Assembly: GCA_902464485.1 (NCBI GenBank)
Contig: CABQJJ010000047.1
Location: 1 to 11,896, forward strand
DNA: 11,896 bases
Source: an uncultured Collinsella sp.
GTDB lineage: Bacteria; Actinomycetota; Coriobacteriia; Coriobacteriales; Coriobacteriaceae
Reading direction: 5' to 3'
In this document: positions 5,712 through 11,841 of the stretch, piece by piece
Position numbering within the stretch: position 1 is the first letter of the stretch
How the letters are laid out: each line of letters starts with the position of its first letter
Notes under the pieces: generated by a model
The model's database searches: none
Seen by the model: the letters and a program-made list of their open reading frames with translations, nothing else
What the model was told of the DNA's origin: nothing
Translations under genes and position numbers: made by a program

Positions 5712-7799
5712 TTATGACTCGCCGCGGTGCCTAAACACGCGCACGGTCTTGACGCCCGCGCCAAACTGCCGTTTGGCCACGACGCTCTCAAAGCCGTAAC
5801 GCTCGTTGATTTTGCGGGTGAACTTCTGCCGCCCAAACGGCCTCAACCCGCTCGACTCGCACCACGCCTTGTAGTCCTCATATTTCCAAGCGATAACCGC
5901 CTCAGTGAAGCTATCGCCATCAAGCATTTCATCCTCGATCCAGCTGAGAACTGAATCGTTATCCGCACGCACCTCGCCGGCAAGGGCGTCACTCCTGCCG
6001 TTCGGCGTCATGCCGTTCTGCGCGATGAGGCGGCGAAGCCCCTCAACGCCAACGCGAACCAAGTATTCCGCTGCGGCGCTACTGGTGAGCTTCTCCCAGA
6101 TGCGCGGATCGTAATCGGGATCAGATTTACTAAAGCTCGCCTCGAACGGTATCGGGAACAGTCGCCGCATCATGCCCTCACTCGAGTCTCCGAGCGAGGG
6201 AAACTCATTGCAGCTGAAGACCAGCGTGCAGTACGGCCTAAATTCGAATCCCTCACCGTTTTTCACATCGGAGTAGATCCACTCACCGGTCACGACCTTC
6301 TTGAAGACGGACAGCACGTCACCGTTCAGCCGCTCATTCGAGATATCGTCACCCAAGTTGGCGAGCTTGCCCAGGAGCCTGCCGGCCTGGAACTGTTTGC
6401 CCACCACGTTGATATCGAGCGAGCTCACGTTCTCGTTTCCCAGGACGTTCCTCAAGGCGAGGATAAACGTCGACTTGCCGTTAGAGCCGGAGCCAATCAG
6501 CACCGGACACTGACCAAACTCATTCGAGCGGTATATGCACATGCCGATTGTCTCCTCCAGGTTCGCACGCACCTCGGAGCGACCGCAGCTGATCCGGTCG
6601 AGAAACCTATCGGCCGCCTCGTCGTACGCGTCGGCGCGGTACGCATGCGGGATGATATTCGTGATCACCATGTCCGCCGCCTGGGGCACCAGCCCGCGCT
6701 CAAGGTCCAGCACGCCGTTGGCAAAGCCCATCAACGTGGCAGACGAAGCCTTGGTCTCGGGCGCCATGTGAAGGATGTAATTGCGGACCTCCTTCTGGTC
6801 GGCCATCTTGCAGTCGTCCAGCAGGTCGATGGTGGCCCGGTTAATCTCCTGCCAGCCTGTGGCATAGCGCTTGCCGTCCCAGATCGCGGGCGCTCCGTCG
6901 ATGATGCAGGCCCTATGGGCATCAATCAGCTCGCGTGCCACCACGTTATGGCGCACGGGCCCGGTCGGGTTCCCGTTCTTATCGAGCTTGCGAAAGGCAC
7001 GCGGCCTGCCCTTCTCATACCGGGAACACACGCTGCCCAAGATCTTCTCGATATCCTGCTGCGGCAGCGGAGGAAAGCACCGCTCACCGTTCACCGCCTC
7101 GACGGCGGCACGGATATGGGCATCGTCCTTCCCCTGCGCCTGCAGGCTCGACGCATACCGGAAGAGCGTGTCGTTCCTCGCACCCGCGCCGATCTCTTCC
7201 GGCAACGTGAAACGTGGGCCCGATGCTCCGCCCGAGCGCGCCTCAGCCGTCGGCGCTGTAGGGCGCACGAAATCGAGGAAAGCCCGGACGTTGGCATCAG
7301 CCTCCGCAACCCCGACTTCCTCAGGCGACGCGAGCCACGCGTAGCGCCTGCCGTTGGGGTGTACCGAGGGCGGCGCGACCAGATAGCCGCCGTCACCGCG
7401 CACATCCACGCCCAGGGCCTTGTTAGCGCTGTTGCGCACCTCATGGTCCGCGTGGAAGAACAGGTGCATGCCACCGCGTCCCGTGATCGCCGTCGCGGTC
7501 GCCGGCAGGGCCCCGTGCTCATCCTCCCAGCGGGCCAGCGTCTCACGCCCATCCTCGCCCTCGCTTTCATCAACGTCAATATCGATAACAACCAGCCCGC
7601 CCGAAACGGCACCGCACGCGATGCCGACGTTATGGCGCGGGTTCGCAGACCACCACGCACGCGCCTGCACGGGATCCGCCAGTGCCGAGCGGCACCCGCC
7701 GTGAATGGCGGGCACCTTATCTCGGGCAATCAATGGAAAGACAGCCCAGCCGCGCTCGGCGTACGCGACGGCAGCCGCACCGAACTCACTCAGGCTCAT
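5712..7799 (-). CDS. Prim-pol / D5-type primase-helicase
   Basis: This 695-residue replication protein combines primer synthesis and helicase activity. Residues about 8-175 form a bifunctional primase/polymerase domain: WAVFPL, VVIDIDVDE with catalytic Asp73/Asp75, GRGGMHLFF near 108, and GVDVRGDGGYLVAPPSVHPNG. A PriCT-like segment follows (RNDTLFRYASSL to EKILGSVCSRYEK). The C-terminal half is a D5_N plus superfamily-3 helicase: Walker A GSGSNGKST (436-444), Walker B NLGDDIS (Asp484/485), and sensor TLVFSCNEFPSL near 530, then a winged-helix-like tail. The start ATG has GGAGGGG 4 bases upstream and overlaps the nuclease gene by 14 bases. It should load at the phage origin, possibly the iteron region immediately downstream. 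Confidence 0.95.
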   Translation of the reverse strand: MSLSEFGAAAVAYAERGWAVFPLIARDKVPAIHGGCRSALADPVQARAWWSANPRHNVGIACGAVSGGLVVIDIDVDESEGEDGRETLARWEDEHGALPATATAITGRGGMHLFFHADHEVRNSANKALGVDVRGDGGYLVAPPSVHPNGRRYAWLASPEEVGVAEADANVRAFLDFVRPTAPTAEARSGGASGPRFTLPEEIGAGARNDTLFRYASSLQAQGKDDAHIRAAVEAVNGERCFPPLPQQDIEKILGSVCSRYEKGRPRAFRKLDKNGNPTGPVRHNVVARELIDAHRACIIDGAPAIWDGKRYATGWQEINRATIDLLDDCKMADQKEVRNYILHMAPETKASSATLMGFANGVLDLERGLVPQAADMVITNIIPHAYRADAYDEAADRFLDRISCGRSEVRANLEETIGMCIYRSNEFGQCPVLIGSGSNGKSTFILALRNVLGNENVSSLDINVVGKQFQAGRLLGKLANLGDDISNERLNGDVLSVFKKVVTGEWIYSDVKNGEGFEFRPYCTLVFSCNEFPSLGDSSEGMMRRLFPIPFEASFSKSDPDYDPRIWEKLTSSAAAEYLVRVGVEGLRRLIAQNGMTPNGRSDALAGEVRADNDSVLSWIEDEMLDGDSFTEAVIAWKYEDYKAWCESSGLRPFGRQKFTRKINERYGFESVVAKRQFGAGVKTVRVFRHRGES

Positions 7800-8271
7800 A
7801 GCGCCCCTCCAAAATCTCGGTCACGACGCGGGCCGCATCCTCCGGTGCACAGAACAGAAACGTCACGCCATAGCGGTCTGACATGGTCCTACAGGCCTTC
7901 GCGAGGCGTTTGCCCTCTATCCGGCGCTGCGCGTACTTACGACGCCGAAGATCAGCATCTGGCTCCGTCCACAACGCCAGGGAACCAAGATCGGTCACCC
8001 CCGCATCGTTCTCAACGAGGACATACAGCCGCACGCCGGCATCGCGTGCGCCGATCAGCTCGCGACGGAACCGGGCGTGCTCCCGGTCGATATCCATCGC
8101 GAGCTCGGCGATGCTCGCCTTGGTGTCCACCGCCACCTCAGGGGGTTTGCAGTAGTCACCGAAGGCGAGTTTCGAGCGCACGAGGGCGATGCCTTGATCG
8201 GCCCACCACTCGTGCTTCGCATCATGCTTACCGGCTTGCTGGCGCGTGTCCTCTAGATACACGCCGCCCAT
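7786..8271 (-). CDS. ERCC4-type (PD-(D/E)XK-like) nuclease
   Basis: This 161-residue protein resembles the phage ERCC4-domain nucleases. Visible features are an N-terminal DTRQQAGKH motif (Asp8), SKLAFGDY with Asp39, VAVDTK (Asp49, Lys51) in place of the classic ERK, then ELAMDIDREHARFRREL and ARDAGVRLYVLVEND. Expected role: cutting branched or flapped DNA during phage recombination and replication. The ATG lies 2 bases after the upstream stop with only a weak ribosome-binding site, so translational coupling is likely. Its 3' end carries the ribosome-binding site of the primase gene. Substitution of ERK by DTK is within what I recall of phage members, but activity is untested. Confidence 0.8.
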   Translation of the reverse strand: MGGVYLEDTRQQAGKHDAKHEWWADQGIALVRSKLAFGDYCKPPEVAVDTKASIAELAMDIDREHARFRRELIGARDAGVRLYVLVENDAGVTDLGSLALWTEPDADLRRRKYAQRRIEGKRLAKACRTMSDRYGVTFLFCAPEDAARVVTEILEGRYEPE

Positions 8272-8273
8272 GC

Positions 8274-8975
8274 CTAGAACGGAATGCTCGGGTCATACGG
8301 CACGGGGCGCGTCGCAGGATAGGCCACCGGCTGCGGCGGATAGGCAGGGTACGGCGCCGGGGCCACCGTCTGCACCGGTTGCACGGGCGGCTGGGGCGTC
8401 GGCGGCATCTCCAGCACCGTCCTCGCGGGAGTGGCGGGCATGGTGTCGGCAACGCCCACCCTCACGCCGCCACCGATCTTGGGCTTAGGCGTTGCGTGCG
8501 TGCGGTTGTCCTTACGCTCGGGAACCTTGAAGTTCCCCGCGCGAATATCATCGACTGAATACACGCCTACCAGGTTCAGGCGCTCTTTGTCGTCACCCTG
8601 TTCATTGGTGTACTCCTCAAACTGAAACACGGCGCCCAGGGTCAGCCCGATCAGGTTTGCCGGGTCGCACGTCTGCGTCCAGGCGGCAACCGTCCACTGC
8701 GGGTTGCTGTCCTCCAGGCGGCTCAGGAACTGCTTGAACATGCCCTCGCAGTTCTCCTTGTACGAGCGCACGAAACGATGGGCCCACGGGTTTTTCTGGC
8801 CGAACTCATCGCCGTAGAAGCCCGCGTACTGCCCCTCGGCGACGTCATAGACCACGTTCAGGTACTCGCGGTCCGTCACGTCTTCAATGTCGACGATGCG
8901 GATTACGTAGCCGCCCGCGGGCAGCTTCTCAAACGGGCTCGACTCCTCAACGCCCACCCAGTTCATAACCTTCAT
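8274..8975 (-). CDS. SSB-like single-stranded DNA-binding phage protein
   Basis: This is a 233-residue protein. Residues 1-165 resemble a phage family (DUF669-like) with LPAGGYVIRIVDIEDV, a beta-rich YLNVVYDVAEGQYAGFYGD and LIGLTLGAVFQFEEY, followed by a Pro-rich, low-complexity linker (about 175-225). The last residues are DPSIPF. Bacterial SSB proteins also end in a flexible linker plus an acidic tip finishing in IPF, which recruits partner proteins, so an SSB function is inferred. Its position between a Sak4-like ATPase gene and nuclease/primase genes supports this. The start ATG has GGAGG 9 bases upstream, inside the end of the preceding gene, with a 3-base gap. A named OB fold cannot be proved from sequence by eye. 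Confidence 0.65.
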   Translation of the reverse strand: MKVMNWVGVEESSPFEKLPAGGYVIRIVDIEDVTDREYLNVVYDVAEGQYAGFYGDEFGQKNPWAHRFVRSYKENCEGMFKQFLSRLEDSNPQWTVAAWTQTCDPANLIGLTLGAVFQFEEYTNEQGDDKERLNLVGVYSVDDIRAGNFKVPERKDNRTHATPKPKIGGGVRVGVADTMPATPARTVLEMPPTPQPPVQPVQTVAPAPYPAYPPQPVAYPATRPVPYDPSIPF

Positions 8976-8978
8976 GGA

Positions 8979-9542
8979 TTAAGCCTCCTCGGGCTCGGAA
9001 TTATTGGAATCAGACAGCAGCGCGGCAGGCGCCACACCCAGCTGGCGCAAAATCGGCATCACGTCATCCGGGTTGCAGCCACGCACCTGCAGGCCCTTGA
9101 TGCGCTGCGGTGCCCACTCAAGGCCGGGCACCTCCAGCTTGCTGTCCATATAGAAGGCATGCCCATCGACGTTCGTGATGAAGTTCGGCCACTTCTCGTC
9201 GACCGTCACCTTCGTGTCCAGCGCGCCCTCGACGTCCTCAAGCAGCTCGATGGCCATGGCCATGTACTCGGGACGGATGGACTTGTCGATACGGGCAAAG
9301 CCGTAGCTCAGTGCAAAGTCCTCAAACGCCTTGGCATTGGCCACGCGCCACGTGCCCTTGGTCAGGGTCACGATATAGTCGCCGACCTTCGCGCCGCCAA
9401 CCTTCAGTGCCTTCTTGGTCACGCCGTCCTCGTCGTAGCTTTGGCGCATCCCCGCGTCAGCCTCGGCGCGAACCGCGTCCAAGCGCGATCCAACCACTTT
9501 CTGCAGGGCGGTCAATACCGCCAGCTCCTCGTTAATCTTCAT
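8979..9542 (-). CDS. Unknown phage replication/recombination-cluster protein (187 aa)
   Basis: I do not recognise the family. The 187-residue protein starts with a helical stretch (INEELAVLTALQKVVGSRLD), has a compact YIVTLTKGTWRVAN/FEDFALSYGFARID region, then IRPEYMAMAIELLEDVEGAL, and a C-terminal part with VRGCNPDDVMPILRQLG and an acidic SNNSEPEEA tail. The start chosen is ATG 9542 with GGAGG 8 bases upstream; it overlaps the ATPase gene by 11 bases. Longer in-frame versions would run far into that gene. Placement between the Sak4-like ATPase and the SSB-like protein suggests it works with them on single-stranded DNA, perhaps as a loader or nuclease inhibitor. This is inference only. Confidence 0.7.
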   Translation of the reverse strand: MKINEELAVLTALQKVVGSRLDAVRAEADAGMRQSYDEDGVTKKALKVGGAKVGDYIVTLTKGTWRVANAKAFEDFALSYGFARIDKSIRPEYMAMAIELLEDVEGALDTKVTVDEKWPNFITNVDGHAFYMDSKLEVPGLEWAPQRIKGLQVRGCNPDDVMPILRQLGVAPAALLSDSNNSEPEEA

Positions 9543-10179
9543 GGTCATGACCTCCAGGGGTCTCCGTCGGCGGCAGCGGGGGCAGATTCCAGAACTCTCG
9601 AATCGCCGCATCCACCACGGCCAGGTCGTTATCAATTACTTGCTCGGAAAACATGCCCCAGGGGCTCTTGGAAACGCCGTGCTCGTTGGTAAAGAACACA
9701 TGGCGGCCTTCCACCACGGCACACTCCAAGATCACATCGAACAGCCCCTCGATGCACAGCTGACTGTCGAGCATCTTGCCGATGGTCTGCGGCTTGGACG
9801 AACCGTCATCGCCAAACTGCGGGTGATGGAGAAAATAGACGACGGTATCGGGCGTTGTGGCCATAGCAGACTCGAGCAACATCTCAAAGTTGACCGCCAT
9901 TTTTACGAACTTGTCGTAGCCCTTCTCGCTCGCGTGGCGGAAGTTATCGAACTGCATCAGATACGTCGAGTCATCGATAACGTAGATCGGGCGCGTGTTC
10001 GCCGCCAAAATCTGGCAGATGCTCGGATAGTCCGATCGCAGCCAAACAGAGAGCTGCGTCTTAAACGGAGGACGCTTGCCGGTACAGCCCAGCACCTCCG
10101 TAAAGCGCGGGTCGAGATTTCTCATCGAGGTCGACTTGCCGGAACCAGACGGTCCCAGAACCATGCAAAGCACGCCCAT
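9532..10179 (-). CDS. AAA_24 / Sak4-like RecA-type ATPase
   Basis: This is a 215-residue P-loop protein with Walker A GPSGSGKST (residues 9-17), Walker B PIYVIDDSTYL (about 64-74), VVYFLHHPQF, KPQTIGKMLDSQL and a C-terminal WGMFSEQVIDNDL. The order matches AAA_24 phage nucleotide-binding proteins, the group that includes Sak4 single-strand annealing recombinases, reduced RecA relatives stimulated by their cognate SSB. Here an SSB-like gene lies two genes downstream. The ATG at 10179 is preferred: GGGGTGA lies 6 bases upstream; the GTG at 10182 is the alternative. A 135-bp gap separates it from the upstream helix-turn-helix gene, so it may have its own promoter, though none is obvious. Confidence 0.8.
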   Translation of the reverse strand: MGVLCMVLGPSGSGKSTSMRNLDPRFTEVLGCTGKRPPFKTQLSVWLRSDYPSICQILAANTRPIYVIDDSTYLMQFDNFRHASEKGYDKFVKMAVNFEMLLESAMATTPDTVVYFLHHPQFGDDGSSKPQTIGKMLDSQLCIEGLFDVILECAVVEGRHVFFTNEHGVSKSPWGMFSEQVIDNDLAVVDAAIREFWNLPPLPPTETPGGHDHED

Positions 10180-10227
10180 CACGCATCACCCCACGCAACA
10201 AAACGCCACAGAACACTTTTGCGTGCT

Positions 10228-10303
10228 ACACTGTGCGCCGGATACCTTCCCCAAGGTTTTCCACGGCGCAGTCGGGGCCCTAATCCCGCCTGCGCCATTT
10301 TTT
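10228..10303 (+). ncRNA. Candidate small plus-strand RNA opposite early operon
   Basis: A TACACT -10-like hexamer (10228-10233) lies upstream of a structured stretch ending in a strong plus-strand terminator. Within it, ACCTT CCCC AAGGT forms a small hairpin. TGCGCCG (about 10235-10241) can pair with CGGCGCA (10264-10270), which would compete with the terminator stem starting at 10265. No plus-strand gene precedes it. A short (about 65 nt) RNA or an attenuator-like leader is possible; the promoter is weakly supported. Confidence 0.35.
10265..10303 (+). terminator. Rho-independent terminator on the plus strand
   Basis: GGCGCAG (10265-10271) pairs with CTGCGCC (10290-10296), one mismatch follows, then CGGG pairs with CCCG across an 8-base loop. 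The hairpin is followed by A and six T (10298-10303). Orientation is opposite to all neighbouring genes. On the minus strand no T-run follows, so it should not stop the early operon. Confidence 0.75.
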
Positions 10304-10314
10304 GTGCCGCACGC

Positions 10315-10533
10315 CTACACGGGCGCGCCGGCAAACGGCCGACGTTTTTCATCGGCGATCGCCTCCTTCGCATTGCTAAATACCGTGTCGCGGCAGATCA
10401 GCCAACGACCGTTGACCTTGTCCGCCGGAATGCGCCCCTCGACGCACCCACGTCTCACTGACCCCACATGCTCCCCAGTCAACTCAGCGAGCTGACCGGG
10501 CGTCAAAAACATAGGGATGTCACTGAAGCCCAT
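10315..10533 (-). CDS. Excisionase-type helix-turn-helix protein (72 aa)
   Basis: This small DNA-binding protein of the MerR-like/HTH_17 excisionase type has FLTPGQLAELTGEHVGSVRR (recognition helix), CVEGRIPADKVNGRWLICRD (wing, residues about 30-48) and a basic C-terminus. The ATG at 10533 is chosen because AGGAGG lies 6 bases upstream; the longer GTG-started form would contain that ribosome-binding site. Such proteins serve as excisionases or as local transcription regulators. It is the second of two similar small regulators at the head of the early operon, and a plus-strand terminator lies right after its stop. Confidence 0.8.
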   Translation of the reverse strand: MGFSDIPMFLTPGQLAELTGEHVGSVRRGCVEGRIPADKVNGRWLICRDTVFSNAKEAIADEKRRPFAGAPV

Positions 10534-10572
10534 TTCTTGCCTCCTCTCATATGGATTCACTTGTCGGTTTGA

Positions 10573-10809
10573 TTACGAGCGCTCGATGCCGAGCTGGGCA
10601 CAGATCTTATCGGTGTAGAAACGCCATTGCCCACCAAAACGGAATGCCCCGTCCAGATTGCCCTTGTTGGCTTCTTTCGCAACGGTACGCACGCATACGC
10701 GGGCAAGGCGGGCAACCTCAGTCGTTCCGATTACCGCCGGAAGATGGTTAATTTCATCGACGGAATAACCGGCCATATAGAGACCCTTGGGCTTCACTAC
10801 CTCTGCCAT
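10573..10809 (-). CDS. Helix-turn-helix regulator, first gene of early operon (78 aa)
   Basis: This 78-residue protein has a MerR/excisionase-like winged helix: IGTTEVARLARVCVRTVAKE followed by GNLDGAFRFGGQWRFYTDKI. The N-terminal 25 residues (VVKPKGLYMAGYSVDEINH) are outside the domain. The start ATG at 10809 is fixed by a near-perfect ribosome-binding site (GGAGGTGATC); in-frame starts further upstream would lie in palindrome-rich non-coding DNA. It is the first minus-strand gene of the replication cluster, and the long upstream gap carries operator-like palindromes, so autoregulation or control of the early operon is likely. It resembles the next gene in fold but not closely in sequence. 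Confidence 0.8.
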   Translation of the reverse strand: MAEVVKPKGLYMAGYSVDEINHLPAVIGTTEVARLARVCVRTVAKEANKGNLDGAFRFGGQWRFYTDKICAQLGIERS

Positions 10810-10960
10810 CTGATCACCTCCAACTGTCGCATCGTGTCGCGCCAAGATGAAGATAGGGCAAGTTAAGGAAAAATGCGCACGTCGCAGACGGCGAACGGCG
10901 AGCCACGCTGAGTTGCACAACACTATCTCAGCCTAGCTGTCAGCTAATTGAGCTGCGGGG

Positions 10961-11029
10961 TGTCACACCGGTGTAACAGTTTGTCACACTCTGATATATA
11001 AAGGTTGAAAACGTAAACTATAGTTTACG
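10961..11029. promoter_or_regulatory. Operator-like palindromes in the early control region
   Basis: A perfect 18-bp palindrome, CGTAAACTATAGTTTACG, lies at 11012-11029. A second, with one mismatched pair, TGTCACACCGGTGTAACA, lies at 10961-10978, and its half-site TGTCACAC recurs at 10982, 21 bp (two helical turns) further on. CAGCTAATTGAGCTG (10941-10955) is a third weaker inverted repeat. The stretch 10991-11057 is AT-rich. A promoter for the minus-strand early operon is expected here, but no convincing -35/-10 pair can be fixed. Confidence 0.5.
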
Positions 11030-11126
11030 CATAGATACAGAGCTATTTCGTATATTCTCAGCAGGGCCGATTTTATACATTTGTAGGACTTGTGGAGGGG
11101 TTCAAAACTATATTAGAAGTACCCCC

Positions 11127-11150
11127 ATTCGATCAAAAAGGTCGAATTTT
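11127..11150 (+). terminator. Weak plus-strand hairpin with short T-run
   Basis: ATTCGATC (11127-11134) pairs with GGTCGAAT (11140-11147), with one wobble pair, around an A5 loop, then TTT. It is a possible weak terminator facing the tRNA operon terminator. Confidence 0.3.
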
Positions 11151-11180
11151 GGTGGTCTATTTTATGGTGCGTTTTATGGT
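11147..11180. repeat. Short direct repeats TTTTATGGT near the phage-host border
   Basis: TTTTATGGT occurs at 11160-11168 and 11172-11180 (12-bp period), with a related TTTTGGTGG at 11147. They lie between the early control region and the tRNA-Val terminator. Regularly spaced short repeats next to a tRNA gene are typical of integrase arm-binding sites, but no integrase gene is present here to support this. Confidence 0.45.
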
Positions 11181-11217
11181 AAAACAAAACAGCCCAGAGG
11201 ACATGGCCTCTGAGCTG
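11181..11217 (-). terminator. Rho-independent terminator of the tRNA-Gly/Val operon
   Basis: CAGCCCAGAGG (11190-11200) pairs with CCTCTGAGCTG (11207-11217), 11 bp with one G-T pair, around a 6-base loop. On the minus strand TTTTGTTTT follows. It ends transcription 9 bases after tRNA-Val. Confidence 0.85.
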
Positions 11218-11225
11218 CGAACATT

Positions 11226-11300
11226 TGGTGGGCGTTAGAAGATTTGAACTTCTGACCTCTTCCGTGTCAGGGAAGCGCTCTCCCCCTGAGCTAAACGCCC
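11226..11300 (-). tRNA. tRNA-Val (GAC)
   Basis: A complete cloverleaf can be drawn: acceptor GGGCGTT/AACGCCC, D-stem GCTC/GAGC, anticodon stem CTTCC/GGAAG with loop CTGACAC (anticodon GAC), T-arm AGAAG-TTCAAAT-CTTCT, discriminator A and an encoded CCA. It is co-transcribed with tRNA-Gly, 3 bases away. Its 3' end faces the phage-like region, so it is a candidate integration target. Confidence 0.95.
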
Positions 11301-11303
11301 AAA

Positions 11304-11379
11304 TGGAGCGGACAACGGGGCTCGAACCCGCGACCCCAACCTTGGCAAGGTTGTGCTCTACCAACTGAGCCATGTCCGC
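11304..11379 (-). tRNA. tRNA-Gly (GCC)
   Basis: Acceptor GCGGACA/TGTCCGC, D-stem GCTC/GAGC, anticodon stem CAACC/GGTTG with loop TTGCCAA (anticodon GCC), T-arm GCGGG-TTCGAGC-CCCGT, discriminator T and encoded CCA. It is the first gene of the Gly-Val operon. The same gene is repeated at 11842 to the window end. Confidence 0.95.
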
Positions 11380-11391
11380 CTGCGAGGATTT

Positions 11392-11420
11392 AATATACGG
11401 GATGATCAACCCGAATGCAA
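11392..11420 (-). promoter_or_regulatory. Sigma-70-type promoter of the tRNA-Gly/Val operon
   Basis: On the minus strand, TTGCAT (11420-11415), a 17-base spacer and TATATT (11397-11392). Transcription would start about 6 bases before the 5' end of tRNA-Gly. This is the best promoter match in the window. Confidence 0.8.
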
Positions 11421-11471
11421 GAACTATTTTCGAATAATTTGAAAAAAGTTCGAGCCCAAGCTATGGATACG

Positions 11472-11500
11472 AAAAAACCCGGCTACCGTAGTAGTCGGGC
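11472..11500 (-). terminator. Rho-independent terminator upstream of the tRNA promoter
   Basis: CCCG/CGGG and CTAC/GTAG segments form a stem with one internal mismatch around a 4-base loop. On the minus strand six T follow (11477-11472). It insulates the tRNA-Gly/Val promoter from transcription arriving from the right. Confidence 0.8.
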
Positions 11501-11512
11501 TGTTGCGCCTGA

Positions 11513-11527
11513 AGCGGACAACGGGGC
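11513..11527 (-). pseudogene. Fragment of a tRNA-Gly 3' end
   Basis: Fifteen bases are identical to the acceptor/T-arm end of both tRNA-Gly genes, preceded by a CCA-like position with one change. The match stops abruptly inside the T-arm. A T-loop-like GGGTTCGAACCC occurs about 95 bases further on (11620-11631), and a D-arm-like GCCTAATTGGTCAATC on the minus strand lies beyond that. This suggests a degenerate tRNA interrupted by GC-rich DNA; the fragment itself is clear, the larger reconstruction is not. Confidence 0.45.
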
Positions 11528-11806
11528 GTCCGCGTATCCGCACCGGCTTCGGTCGCCTGCCGGCGTCCTCGCCAGCTCGCTGCAACCGCTCCGCGTTTGC
11601 TTAACGCTCGCTCCCTCTCGGGTTCGAACCCCTAAGACGGATTGACCAATTAGGCGAAAGGAACGGAAGGCTCACTCCCCCGGCCACAACAGCGAGCGGG
11701 CCCCGGGTGCCCCAGGTTGCCGCGAAAGAGGAGGAAAGCGTACTTTATGTACGCGACCGACGATTGAGAGGCAAGATGGGGTGTCCGGGGCTCGCGCAGC
11801 GTCAAC
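11528..11806. other. tRNA-cluster spacer without a gene
   Basis: GC-rich up to about 11620, with GCCGG/CCGGC inverted repeats and repeated GCGAGC-like words, then mixed sequence including a 6-bp hairpin GCGTAC/GTACGC (11738-11754). Open frames here lack ribosome-binding sites and overlap tRNA sequence, so I see no protein gene. Confidence 0.55.
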
Positions 11807-11832
11807 AAAAAACGCGGTTCGTTAGAACCGCG
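11807..11832 (-). terminator. Rho-independent terminator after second tRNA-Gly
   Basis: CGCGGTTC (11813-11820) and GAACCGCG (11825-11832) form a perfect 8-bp stem with a GTTA loop, followed on the minus strand by six T (11812-11807). It lies 9 bases after the tRNA-Gly 3' end. Confidence 0.9.
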
Positions 11833-11841
11833 TAAGATAGT

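Noticed and set aside
6645..8558. Long plus-strand open frame (637 codons) across the primase and nuclease genes
   Set aside because: It is antisense to two well-supported genes, is rich in His/Arg/Pro as expected of complementary-strand frames in GC-rich DNA, and has no domain or ribosome-binding site.
11034..11238. Plus-strand frame through the border region (TILEVPPFDQKGRILVVYF)
   Set aside because: Reads protein-like in part, but its end is built from the tRNA terminator and tRNA-Val 3' end, so it is very likely fortuitous.
11113..11409. Minus-strand open frame over the tRNA genes
   Set aside because: It is translated tRNA-Gly, tRNA-Val and terminator sequence.
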